Shown here: positions 17,188 to 27,300 of the stretch, in pieces
Numbering within the stretch: the stretch's first letter is position 1
Layout of the letters: each line of letters opens with the position of its first letter
Assembly: GCA_016192075.1 (NCBI GenBank)
Contig: JACPUU010000021.1
Coordinates: forward strand, 1 to 64,000
Length of the DNA: 64,000 bases
Direction: 5' to 3'
From: Bacteroidota bacterium
Lineage (GTDB): Bacteria > Bacteroidota > Bacteroidia > Flavobacteriales_D > Crocinitomicaceae
Notes under the pieces: generated by a model
Databases searched by the model: none
The model's input: only the letters and a program-made list of their open reading frames with translations
What the model was told of the DNA's origin: nothing
Position numbers and translations under genes: made by a program

Positions 17188-19839
17188 TCACAAATTCGGA
17201 ATATCTTCTTTCTTAAATTCATACAGCTTATTTGCCTCAGCGGCTTTTAGCTCCATTACTAAATCCAGGGCTTCTGGCACCACATCGGAACAGAGTACGA
17301 TCAACGATCCTTTAGTGGCATTTTTGACAGCATAACGAATGGCTTCATTCTCTGACGGAATGATGGTGATTTTTTTATCAGGGTCAACATCTTTGATTCC
17401 GTCAACCAGCATTTTGATGAGTTCATCTTCTGATTTTCCGCGCAGGTTTTTATCCTGCCGTACAATAATTTCATCAAACATTTCAGCAGCAATACGGCCA
17501 ATGTTGTTGTTGTCTTCTACCCTTCTGTCACCTACACCGGCAATGATACCTACTTTCGGGTGACCATCCATGCGTTCAATCATTTTCTGCAGTGCACGCA
17601 GCCCCGGAGGGTTGTGCGCATAGTCTAGCAACAAATCAAAATGCTGAAAATTGAACATGTTCAACCGGCCCGGCGTTTGAGCCGGTGAAGGAATAAATGT
17701 TTCAAGTGCAACCTTGATGTCTTCAATACCAAAGCCCTGAACGTAACCGCTTATGACCACCGGTAAAATATTCTGGATCATAAACACCGCTTTGCCGCCA
17801 AACGTAAGCGGAACATCAACTGCACGAATGATACGCATTTTCCAGGTGCCGCGACAAACCGTAATAAATCCGTTTTCATAAACAGCCGTAATTCCACCCA
17901 GTTTCTGCAGCGCTTTAATGCGTGGATTATTTTCATCTAACGAAAATAAAGCAACGTTGGCCTGTACATTTTTTCGCATGGCATAGACCAGGTCATCATC
18001 AGCATTCAGAATGGCGTATCCGTCTTTTTTTACCACTTCGGGCACAACGCCTTTTACTTTTGCCAGCTGCTCCAGCGTATGAATTCCTTTAAGTCCCAAA
18101 TGATCTGCCGTTACATTGGTTACAATGCCTACGTCACACTGCCTGAAACCAAGACCCGCACGTAAAATTCCGCCCCGGGCACATTCCAGCACCGCAAAAT
18201 TTACTGTTGGATCTTTCAAAACAAACTCAGCACTTTGCGGGCCCGTACAATCACCCTGCATCAACATTCTGTTTTGAATGTAAACACCATCTGTTGTAGT
18301 GTACCCAACTTTGTACCCTTTCATTTTTGCCATGTGTGCCATGAGCCGCGTGGTAGTAGTTTTTCCGTTGGTACCGCTTACTGCAACAATTGGAATGCGG
18401 GCTGATGAGCCCGGCGGAAACAGCATGTCAATAATTGGTGCTGCCACATTGCGGGCCAACCCTTCAGTAGGGTCAAGGTGCATGCGTAAACCAGGACCGG
18501 CATTGACTTCGAGCACTGCACCACCTGTCTCGGTAACCGGTACAGAAATGTCAGATGTCATTACATCAATACCACAAATATCCAAACCAATAATGCGCGC
18601 AATACGTTCAGCCATGAACACATTGTAAGGGTGTACGATGTCAGTAACGTCACTCGCTGTGCCACCCGTACTGAGGTTTGCAGTATCCTTCAGATCAAGC
18701 CGTTCACCAGCGTTCAACACTGTGTCCAATGTCATTTCTTTTTTTACCAGAATTTTTTCGGTCATGGCGTCTACCGAAATCATGGTGAGCATTTTTTCAT
18801 GCCCGTATCCGCGGCGCGGATCTTTATTTACCGCATCAATTAATTCCTGAATAGTTGATTTTCCATCACCCACCACATGCGCCGGTTTTCTAAGTGCAGC
18901 AGCAACCAGTTTGTAATTGATTACGAGCAGCCGGTAATCTTCACCCGTGATGTATTTTTCAATGATCACTGTTCGTGAAACATCTTTTGCCGCGGCAAAA
19001 GCAAGTACAGCGGTATCCCAATCTTTTACATCAGCAGTAATTCCACGGCCGTGATTTCCATTGACCGGCTTTACCACTACCGGGTATCCAATACGGTCAA
19101 TTGCTTCTTTCATGCCCGCTTCAGTGCGTACAATGTCTCCTTTTGGAACCGGTACCTCAGCCTGCTCCAATAAAAATTTAGTGTCTTCTTTATCACAGGC
19201 CAGCTCCAGTGCGATGCTGCTGGTATTACTTGTAACCGCTGCCTGAATGCGTTTTTGATTGGCCCCATACCCTAATTGACAAAGTGAATATTTGTTCAAC
19301 CGTATCCAGGGAATATCGCGGCTCACGGCTTCATCAATAATAGAAGCGGTGCTTGGTCCAAGGCGGCTGCTTTCACGCAATTCACGCATCTCCTGAATAT
19401 CTGCCTGTAAGTTGTATTCATTACCGGCAATCAATGCTTCAGCAATAGCAATAGCTGCTTTTGCGGCATACAATCCAACCTTCTCTTCCAGGTAATCAAA
19501 TACCACAAAATAAACACCTTTCTGACCATAATCGCGGGTACGGCCAAATCCTACCTCCATACCTGCAAGCGATTGAATTTCCAGCGCAATGTGTTCAACC
19601 ACATGGCCCATCCAGGTACCTTCTTTCACCCGCATAAAAAATCCACCGGGGCACCCTTCAGAACAACGATGCTCATACATGGTGGGAAACATTTTTTCAA
19701 GCCGCTCCAAAAATCCGGGAATAAGATTGGTGGGTTTATCTTCCAGATCTTCCAGATCCAGCGTCATTACAATTAATTTATGTCTTCTGACTGACCAGTA
19801 ATTTGGTCCGCGCATAGCTCTGAGTTCGAGTACTTTCAT
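17188..19839 (-). CDS. cphA: Cyanophycin synthetase
   Basis: The 883-residue product matches CphA in length and order of domains. The N-terminal region (1-160) has the typical MKVLELRAMRGPNYWS start. An ATP-grasp domain (about 190-480) carries VVVKPVNGNHGRGI and adds Arg, and a Mur-ligase-like domain from about 485 carries the P-loop SGTNGKTTTT and adds Asp; LLDYAHNPPG lies in the C-terminal lobe. CphA polymerises Asp and Arg into multi-L-arginyl-poly-L-aspartate, a nitrogen store, using ATP and no ribosome. It is divergent from the cyanophycinase gene, so synthesis and breakdown are encoded back to back. Confidence 0.95.
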   Translation of the reverse strand: MKVLELRAMRGPNYWSVRRHKLIVMTLDLEDLEDKPTNLIPGFLERLEKMFPTMYEHRCSEGCPGGFFMRVKEGTWMGHVVEHIALEIQSLAGMEVGFGRTRDYGQKGVYFVVFDYLEEKVGLYAAKAAIAIAEALIAGNEYNLQADIQEMRELRESSRLGPSTASIIDEAVSRDIPWIRLNKYSLCQLGYGANQKRIQAAVTSNTSSIALELACDKEDTKFLLEQAEVPVPKGDIVRTEAGMKEAIDRIGYPVVVKPVNGNHGRGITADVKDWDTAVLAFAAAKDVSRTVIIEKYITGEDYRLLVINYKLVAAALRKPAHVVGDGKSTIQELIDAVNKDPRRGYGHEKMLTMISVDAMTEKILVKKEMTLDTVLNAGERLDLKDTANLSTGGTASDVTDIVHPYNVFMAERIARIIGLDICGIDVMTSDISVPVTETGGAVLEVNAGPGLRMHLDPTEGLARNVAAPIIDMLFPPGSSARIPIVAVSGTNGKTTTTRLMAHMAKMKGYKVGYTTTDGVYIQNRMLMQGDCTGPQSAEFVLKDPTVNFAVLECARGGILRAGLGFRQCDVGIVTNVTADHLGLKGIHTLEQLAKVKGVVPEVVKKDGYAILNADDDLVYAMRKNVQANVALFSLDENNPRIKALQKLGGITAVYENGFITVCRGTWKMRIIRAVDVPLTFGGKAVFMIQNILPVVISGYVQGFGIEDIKVALETFIPSPAQTPGRLNMFNFQHFDLLLDYAHNPPGLRALQKMIERMDGHPKVGIIAGVGDRRVEDNNNIGRIAAEMFDEIIVRQDKNLRGKSEDELIKMLVDGIKDVDPDKKITIIPSENEAIRYAVKNATKGSLIVLCSDVVPEALDLVMELKAAEANKLYEFKKEDIPNL

Positions 19840-19962
19840 GGGTGTATGTATTTATTAGTGGGAGTGCCTGGGGGCGAAAAATCGGGCAAACATGCAGCTA
19901 AAACGTTCGGCAGACAACAACCCGGCACTTTGCTAAATGTAGAATTAAAAAGAATATATTCT

Positions 19963-19970
19963 TACTTTTG
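19963..19970 (+). promoter_or_regulatory. Putative -7 box upstream of cphB
   Basis: TACTTTTG fits the Bacteroidota -7 consensus TAnnTTTG. A TTTG 30 bp upstream (19929) is further away than usual, so no good -33 box was found. If used, the message would have a leader of roughly 135 bases before the cphB start. Confidence 0.3.
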
Positions 19971-19994
19971 AAAAAGAATAATTTCACGCTTTGA

Positions 19995-20045
19995 CCGCGT
20001 GTCATCTTACTTCATTCCCTGCACGAAAGCACCAGCGACACGTGG
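19995..20045 (+). promoter_or_regulatory. Stem-loop in the cphB leader
   Basis: ccgcgtgtc (19995-20003) pairs with gacacgtgg (20037-20045) as a 9-bp stem with one G-U pair, enclosing a 33-base loop. It lies between the putative promoter and the cphB start codon. A regulatory role is only suggested by position; no known riboswitch was recognised. Confidence 0.35.
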
Positions 20046-20114
20046 ATAGCGGAACAAGCATGGTGGCAGTGCAAAGGAAAATCAGGCGGAAATGTTGTTC
20101 TCAAAAAACAAACC

Positions 20115-20984
20115 ATGGCAGACGAAAAACAAATTAAAGGAACACTGATTCCCATTGGTGGAAATGAAGATAAAAACATTGAAGACAACGAACTTTACAC
20201 GCAGGATTTTATTGAAGATGGTATACTGTCACATGTAGTGCGTGAAAGCGGCGGGGTTGATGCAAAAATTGTGGTAATACCAACCGCCTCCAGCATTCCG
20301 GTTGAAGTTGGTGAAAATTACCTGCACGCTTTTAATCACCTGGGGTGTAAAAACGTCAATGTATTGCAGATCAAAAACAGAATTAATTCAGGCAACGCAG
20401 AATACATGAAAGCCATTGAAGAGGCTGACTGCATTATGTTTGGCGGTGGTGATCAATCAAAAATTGTAGCGGCAATGGGCAACACCCGCATGCATCAACT
20501 GATCCTGGACAAATATCATAACTCAAACTTTGTTATTGCAGGTACAAGCGCCGGTGCCATGTGCATGTCTACTGAAATGATTGCCGGTGGCAGCAGTACC
20601 GATGCACTGGTTAAGGGAGCTGTTCGCCTGGGAACCGGAATGGGATTTTTACCCGAAACGGTTATTGACTCCCATTTTATTCAGCGTGCGCGCTTTGGCA
20701 GACTGGCAGAAGCGGTTGCCGCTTTTCCGCAACTGATTGGAATTGGTCTCGCTGAAGATACCGGTGTTATTGTTAAAGAAGGCAGACATCTCAAAGTAAT
20801 CGGGTCGGGAATGGTGATTTTATTTGATGGGCATGGACTCACACACAACAACCATGCTATTTTGAAAATGGGTACGCCCATGTCTATGTCTGACTTAAAG
20901 GTTCACATCCTTGCCAACGGTGACAGGTATGATCTGCAAACGCGGAAAGTAGCCGTACTTCCCATGGCCTCAAAGTTTGAGTAA
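20115..20984 (+). CDS. cphB: Cyanophycinase
   Basis: The 289-residue protein belongs to the S51 peptidase family. The nucleophile Ser145 sits in the elbow AGTSAGAM, preceded by IMFGGGDQSK, and IDSHFIQRARFGR matches the family's His/Arg block. It hydrolyses cyanophycin to beta-Asp-Arg dipeptides. There is no signal peptide, so it acts on intracellular granules. It is divergent from cphA with 275 bp between the starts. The ATG at 20115 is chosen because the conserved core begins a few residues later (GTLIPIGGNE). Confidence 0.95.
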   Translation: MADEKQIKGTLIPIGGNEDKNIEDNELYTQDFIEDGILSHVVRESGGVDAKIVVIPTASSIPVEVGENYLHAFNHLGCKNVNVLQIKNRINSGNAEYMKAIEEADCIMFGGGDQSKIVAAMGNTRMHQLILDKYHNSNFVIAGTSAGAMCMSTEMIAGGSSTDALVKGAVRLGTGMGFLPETVIDSHFIQRARFGRLAEAVAAFPQLIGIGLAEDTGVIVKEGRHLKVIGSGMVILFDGHGLTHNNHAILKMGTPMSMSDLKVHILANGDRYDLQTRKVAVLPMASKFE

Positions 20985-21060
20985 AAATATAACAGTTTTT
21001 ACCGGCCATTTTTTACATGGGCTTAATACATTGAACCAAACACATCTAAGCGCTTTTACG

Positions 21061-21068
21061 TACATTTG
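21061..21068 (+). promoter_or_regulatory. Putative -7 box upstream of the T9SS adhesin cassette
   Basis: TACATTTG is an exact TAnnTTTG match 24 bp before the ATG at 21093. A TTG at 21031 is 27 bp upstream, longer than the usual 19-23 bp, so only the -7 element is well supported. It would drive the four-gene unit 21093-31493. Confidence 0.35.
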
Positions 21069-21092
21069 GTATCTGCGTTTTTGGCGACTGTT

Positions 21093-24000
21093 ATGACTAA
21101 ATACCTGTTGTTTCTTTTCATTTTTGCCGGATCGGCTTTTTCAAGAGCCCAGGTGGTGACCACTGTTAGTCAGCTGGTAGATGGCTGCTGCTGGTATTCT
21201 GGTGTGGATGCAATTGGAGCGCAGTCATTCACCATTACACAGGCGGGCTATATTACCGAAATACGCTTTCACACATTGGGTGCAGAGGGCTCAACGACAT
21301 TTGAATTGCGTGAAGGCCAAAACCTTGCCGGGCCACTCCTTTTCAGCACTGTTATTAATATTGGAGCTGCAGGCTGGATCAGTGTTCCGATACCCAATAT
21401 ACCGGTTTGCGAAGGTGTTTATTGTTTTACACAATCAGGCTACCAATGGGGAGCGCTTAATACGACGGATCCGTATGCCGGAGGAATGGCCTATTATTCA
21501 GGAGGCTGGACAGCTATACAGGACCAGGCTTTTGAAGTAGACCAGACCATTAACGCTGAGCCAACCAGCCCAACCATTTTCCCAAACATATTTCTGTGCC
21601 CGGGTCAAAACATGACACCAACCAGTTTTACAATTACCGATGAAACACCAGCCAGCGTTACAGTTTCGGCAACTTCATCCAACACGTCTGTTGTACCGGC
21701 AGGAAACATTGTTTTAGGAGGAAGCGGATCATCCAGAACAATTGGCCTCAGCGGCCCGGTGACCACCTCAGGTACCACCACCATTACCGTAACACTCAGT
21801 GATGGAAACTGCACCAATACGTACACATTCAACATACAGGTTTATGCACTGCCAACGGTAAGCGCCGGATCTGATCAAACCATTTGCGTTGGCAATTCTG
21901 TCACCCTTGCCGGATCAGGAACTGCCGTTTCTTATGCCTGGGATAATGGCGTTACCAACGGTGTTTCTTTCACCCCAACAGTGGGGGCAGTTACGTATAC
22001 CGTAACAGGAGCTGATGTAAATGGTTGTCAAAGTACCGATGCTGCAGTTGTTACCGTAAATCCGTTACCCGTTGTAAACTTTGCCGCCGTTCCTGACTTT
22101 TGCATTGACGGGGCCTCTTATACACTTACAGAAGGAACGCCTGCCGGCGGAATTTACAGCGGACCCGGAGTCTCAGGAAGTTCGTTTGTGCCTTCCACAG
22201 CCGGCGTTGGATCACATGCTGTCAATTATACCTATACAGATGGAAATGGCTGCGTTGCATCGGCCGGGCAATCAATCATCGTTAACAACTTACCTGCTGT
22301 TACATTTTCACCCCTGGCCGATGTTTGTGAAAACATTGCTCCATTTACGCTCACCGGCGGCTCACCCGCCGGAGGAACATATACAGGCACCGGTGTCAGC
22401 GGCAGCTCCTTTGATCCTTCTATTGCAGGACCAGGCAGTCATGTATTAACCTATACTTACACTGATGGTGTAACATCATGCACCAATTCAGCAACAAGTA
22501 CTATCGTGGTTCTGGTTTCACCAACCGTTACTGCCGGATCATCTGCAACAACCGTTTGCAGCGGCGACCTTGTTACATTAAACGGCACTGGTGCTTTTTC
22601 GTATACCTGGGACAATGGTGTTACAGACGGCGTAGCATTTGCTCCCCCGGTTGGAACCACAACGTACACCGTTACGGGAACCGCTACCAACGGATGTCAG
22701 AATACAAGTTCGGTCAACATTACTGCACAGGCCTTACCAACAGTCAGTTTTGCAGCTGTACCTTCTTTCTGCACGGACGGAACAGCCTATACATTAGTTG
22801 AAGGAACTCCCGCTGGTGGAACCTATTCAGGGACCGGTATTTCAGGTGGTATTTTTGATCCCGTTTCCGCAGGCGCCGGTTCACATGCCGCCACCTATAC
22901 CTATACAGATGTTAACAGTTGTACAGCAGCAGCCGGACAAACCATAACGGTCAACAACCTTCCAACTGTGTCTTTTACCCCACCCGCAGCTATTTGCTTA
23001 AATGCCGCACCGGTTACACTCACGGGTGGCACGCCTGCCGGCGGAACGTATAGCGGGACCGGTGTAAGCGCCGGGCTTTTTGATCCGGCTGTTGCCGGAC
23101 TTGGTACCCATTCCATTACCTATACTTATACCGACGGAGTAACAACCTGCACCAACGCAGCCTCACAAAACATACTGGTGTATGCAGCGCCTTCAGTCAC
23201 AGCCTCATCAACCGCTAACCCGGTATGTGTTGGCACAAGTGTTACGTTAACCGGTGGTGGCGCAATAACCTATACCTGGGACAATGGTGTTACAGATGGC
23301 ATAGCCTTTATACCACCCGTTGGGTCTACGGTATATACCGTTACCGGAACGGATGTTAACGGATGCACCAATACCAACCAGGTGACACTGGTGGTGAATT
23401 CGCTGCCGGCCGTAAATGGCGGACCTGATCAAACCCTGTGCGAAGGAGTATCAACCACACTAAGTGGAACCGGCGCAATCACCTATAGCTGGAACAATGG
23501 TATAACCGATGGCACCGCTTTTATACCACCAACCGGAATCACAAATTACATGGTGACCGGGACAGATGGCAATGGCTGTGAAAATGCCGACACCGTTGTC
23601 TTAACTGTAAATCTGCTGCCGGTGCTTACAACCAGCAGTGACCAGTTTTTTTGTGCGGGAGACACTGTGCTACTGACAGCAGGCGGAGCAACCAGTTTTG
23701 ACTGGAATACAGGTGCAGGAAGCGGAACCAGTTTCAGCATTTCACCAACACTTTCTACCAATGTACAGGTTGCCGGAACAACAAACGGATGTACAACCGT
23801 TAACACAATTATACTCACCCTGGATGATCCGGCGCAGATCAGTGCCGGAAACGATGCGGCCGTTTGCATAGGCTTTGTAACCTACCTGCAGGCATCAGGC
23901 GGTGTAAGCTACCTCTGGAACGGACCCGGTGTAACCAATGAAACTGACCCTAATTATGGGTTCATAGCAGATACTACGTCCTATTACTTTGTAGCAGTAA

Positions 24001-24338
24001 CGACAGCCAACGGATGTGTTTACGAAGATTCTGTACTAATCACGGCGCTGAGTGATCCATCCTGCACCATTGAACCGCTTACGTCGTTTTCACCCAATGG
24101 TGATGCTGTCAACGAAACATGGAAAATTCAGGGCATTGAAGGATTTCCAAATAACCACGTCACCATTCTGAATCGCTGGGGAGATATTGTATTTGATGAA
24201 TTGAATTATGACAACGAAACCGTTCTCTGGACAGGAACACTAAAAACAGGTTCAGAAGCACCGGCAGGAACGTATTATTTTATTATCGAAATTACCGATG
24301 GCCCTTCTGCCACCGGGTGGATTCAATTGCTAAAATAA
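21093..24338 (+). CDS. T9SS type B secreted adhesin 1
   Basis: The ATG at 21093 opens on a signal peptide (MTKYLLFLFIFAGSAFSRAQ); an in-frame TTG at 21066 is less likely. The 1081-residue protein has an N-terminal beta-sandwich module with ITEIRFHTLG (about 20-160), a series of Ig/PKD-like repeats of two kinds (one with EGTPAGGTYSGTG, one with YTWDNGVTDGVAF), and a C-terminal gliding-motility-associated domain (CHU_C, type B) starting SFSPNGDAVNETWKIQGIE and ending GWIQLLK. Type B domains direct proteins through the type IX system and often need a PorP/SprF partner, which is encoded two genes downstream. Adhesion or gliding is inferred. Confidence 0.9.
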   Translation: MTKYLLFLFIFAGSAFSRAQVVTTVSQLVDGCCWYSGVDAIGAQSFTITQAGYITEIRFHTLGAEGSTTFELREGQNLAGPLLFSTVINIGAAGWISVPIPNIPVCEGVYCFTQSGYQWGALNTTDPYAGGMAYYSGGWTAIQDQAFEVDQTINAEPTSPTIFPNIFLCPGQNMTPTSFTITDETPASVTVSATSSNTSVVPAGNIVLGGSGSSRTIGLSGPVTTSGTTTITVTLSDGNCTNTYTFNIQVYALPTVSAGSDQTICVGNSVTLAGSGTAVSYAWDNGVTNGVSFTPTVGAVTYTVTGADVNGCQSTDAAVVTVNPLPVVNFAAVPDFCIDGASYTLTEGTPAGGIYSGPGVSGSSFVPSTAGVGSHAVNYTYTDGNGCVASAGQSIIVNNLPAVTFSPLADVCENIAPFTLTGGSPAGGTYTGTGVSGSSFDPSIAGPGSHVLTYTYTDGVTSCTNSATSTIVVLVSPTVTAGSSATTVCSGDLVTLNGTGAFSYTWDNGVTDGVAFAPPVGTTTYTVTGTATNGCQNTSSVNITAQALPTVSFAAVPSFCTDGTAYTLVEGTPAGGTYSGTGISGGIFDPVSAGAGSHAATYTYTDVNSCTAAAGQTITVNNLPTVSFTPPAAICLNAAPVTLTGGTPAGGTYSGTGVSAGLFDPAVAGLGTHSITYTYTDGVTTCTNAASQNILVYAAPSVTASSTANPVCVGTSVTLTGGGAITYTWDNGVTDGIAFIPPVGSTVYTVTGTDVNGCTNTNQVTLVVNSLPAVNGGPDQTLCEGVSTTLSGTGAITYSWNNGITDGTAFIPPTGITNYMVTGTDGNGCENADTVVLTVNLLPVLTTSSDQFFCAGDTVLLTAGGATSFDWNTGAGSGTSFSISPTLSTNVQVAGTTNGCTTVNTIILTLDDPAQISAGNDAAVCIGFVTYLQASGGVSYLWNGPGVTNETDPNYGFIADTTSYYFVAVTTANGCVYEDSVLITALSDPSCTIEPLTSFSPNGDAVNETWKIQGIEGFPNNHVTILNRWGDIVFDELNYDNETVLWTGTLKTGSEAPAGTYYFIIEITDGPSATGWIQLLK

Positions 24339-24339
24339 A

Positions 24340-27300
24340 ATGAAAAAGCTGTTCTCCATACTATTTGTTTGCATAGCTATTGGTAACGCATTTGCTCAAT
24401 GCCCGCAACTATTGGATCAGTCTCAAACCACTTTTGATACCGGCGATCAGGGAACTGATCAATGGCAATCATTTATACCGGCAGTTAGCGGAAAACTCAC
24501 CCAGGTTAATTTTTACCTCAACGGTATTCAAACCGTAACTGTAACACTTGAAGTACGCAGCGGAACAGGAACCGGCGGCGCTTTGCTGTACACCAACAAT
24601 TATTCATACACCAGTACCAACAACGAACAGGTCATGAGTATTCCTTTCGGATCTGCTCCAACACTGACAGCTGGCACTACGTATACCATCCGGTTTACCT
24701 CAGGCACCAATTTCTATACGCTGCGCACCAGTGGCGATACCTATGCCAGCGGTATTCATTATTCACTTTACGGAACAGTTGGTGACGCCTGGTTCAAAAC
24801 ATTTATAACCCCGGTAAACACACCAACCATTTCTGTTTCTGCACAGGCCAATCCATCCTGTTATGGTTTTACAGATGGCAGCATAACAACTTCTGTAGCT
24901 GGTGGAAATGGCGGAAATACTTTTTTGTGGACACCATCAGGCGGTACTGCGCAAAACGCTTCCGGGTTAGGGGCCAATACCTATACCGTTACCGTAACAG
25001 ATGGGATGGGATGCACCGCCCAGACAAGCGCCACTCTGATAAATCCAATACAGGTAACCATGGCTGATCCACCCGATCAAACCATCTGTGCCGGCAATAC
25101 AACCACCGCCGTGAATTTTTCAGGAGCAGCCTCCTATACCTGGGTCAATGATCAAACATCCATTGGACTGGCGGCAACCGGCAGTGGAAACATTGCCCCG
25201 TTTACCGCGGTAAACGCAGGCTCAACACCCGTTGTCGCCACCATCACCGTAACGCCTTACGGAGCAGGCTGCGCCGGTGTGCCACAAACTTTTACCATTA
25301 CCGTAAATCCAACACCAACCTCATCCGATCCTCCTGATCAGACACTTTGCAACGGGGCTCTTTCAAGCGCTATCACCTATACAGGACCTGTAGTGGGTAC
25401 TTTTTTTGGCTGGACAAATTCAAACAGCAGCATCGGGCTTGCTTCATCAGGATCAGGTAACATTAGTAGTTTCACAGCAACCAATGCCGGAACAACAGTA
25501 CAAACGGCCAATATAACAGTGATACCTACCGCAAACGGATGCACCGGCCCTTCACAGGTGACTGTGATTACGGTTAATCCAATACCAACCGTAACCGATC
25601 CGGCAGACCAGGTGGTATGTGCAGGAACGGCCGTTTCAACGGTCAACTTTACCGGCACTGTGGCGGGCACAACGTATAACTGGACCAACACAACACCTTC
25701 TATTGGCCTGGCAGCATCCGGAACCGGAACCATAAACTCATTCACAGCAGTAAATGCCGGCAGCTCACCTGTTATTGCAACCGTTACTGTAACACCTGTT
25801 TTTGCAACCTGTATGGGCCCTTCACAGGTCTTTACCATTACCGTTAACCCTGAACCCACAGCTGTCAATCCAGGAAATCAGACACTTTGTGACGGAGCGT
25901 TAACCTCAGCCATAAACTTCAGTGGAACGGTATCCGGTACAACTTATACCTGGACCAACACCACTCCGGCAATTGGCCTTGCGGCAAGCGGAAGCGGCAA
26001 CATTGCATCATTCACAGCAACCAATGCAGGCACAACTCCAAGCGTTGCCAGCCTGGCCGTAACACCCGCCGCAAATGGATGTTCAGGACCTGTCCAGAAT
26101 TTTACCATTACGGTAAACCCAACACCAACTGTCAATGCTATTTCAAACCAGGTTGTTTGCGCAGGAGCCACAACAAGTGCAATAATTATGAGCGGACCTG
26201 TGAGCGGAACCGTTTTTAACTGGACAAACTCCAATACCGCAACAGGTCTTGCTGCAACAGGTACCGGCAATATTGCCGCATTTACGGCATTAAACCCGGG
26301 CGGTACAACCATCACGTCTTCTGTTACGGTAATACCTACTGCCAATGGTTGTTCAGGAATATCACAGGTTTTTTCAATCGATGTGAATCCATTACCCGTT
26401 GTTACGTTTAGTCCTGTAGGTCCTTTTTGTGATAATAACGCAGCCTATACACTTGTTGAGGGGAGTCCTGCCGGCGGAATATACAGCGGAACGGGTGTAT
26501 CTACAGGAGCCTTTGATCCGGCAATAGCCGCAAGCGGTATACATACACTAACCTATACCTATTCAGATGTAAACGGATGCGTGAATACCGCCAATCAGAA
26601 CTGTACGGTTTATGCTTCTCCGGTTGTCAGTTTCTCAGCTGTTTCATCTTTTTGTGAAGACGCCCCTGCTTATACATTGACAGAAGGAACCCCGGCCGGT
26701 GGTATTTACAGCGGCATGGGTATCAGCGGATCGGTGTTTGATCCGGCAGGTGCCGGACCCGGATCACATACTATCAGCTATAGTTTTACCGATGGAAACG
26801 GCTGCACCAACGCAGCTAATCAAACACTCACCGTTAATGCATTACCGGCCATGAGTTTTGCACCACTCAGTTCAGTATGCGTCAGCCAAACACCTTTTGC
26901 GCTCAGCGGTGCCACACCAGCCGGAGGCACCTATTCCGGACCCAGCATCTCGGCAGGTATTTTTGATCCGGCGGTTGCCGGCATTGGCACACATACCATT
27001 ACTTACACCTACACTGACGGTGTTACGTTTTGCACCAACCAGGTTCAACAAACACTAACCGTTTACAGCAGTCCGGCAATTGTTGCAAACACAACCGCAG
27101 CTACACTATGTGTTGGTGCATCTGTTACACTGAGTGGTTCGGGTGGTTTAACCTATTCATGGGACAATGGCGTTACAGACGGTATGGCATTTGTTCCGGC
27201 AACCGGCAGTATTACCTATACCGTTACCGGGAGTGATGTAAATGGTTGTCAGAATACCGACCAGGTGACCGTAACCGTTTACGATTTGCCGGTTGTGAAC

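Noticed and set aside
21605-26345. Minus-strand open frames up to 163 codons within the two adhesins
   Set aside because: Shadows of the Thr/Val/Gly-rich repeats; no homology or start context.
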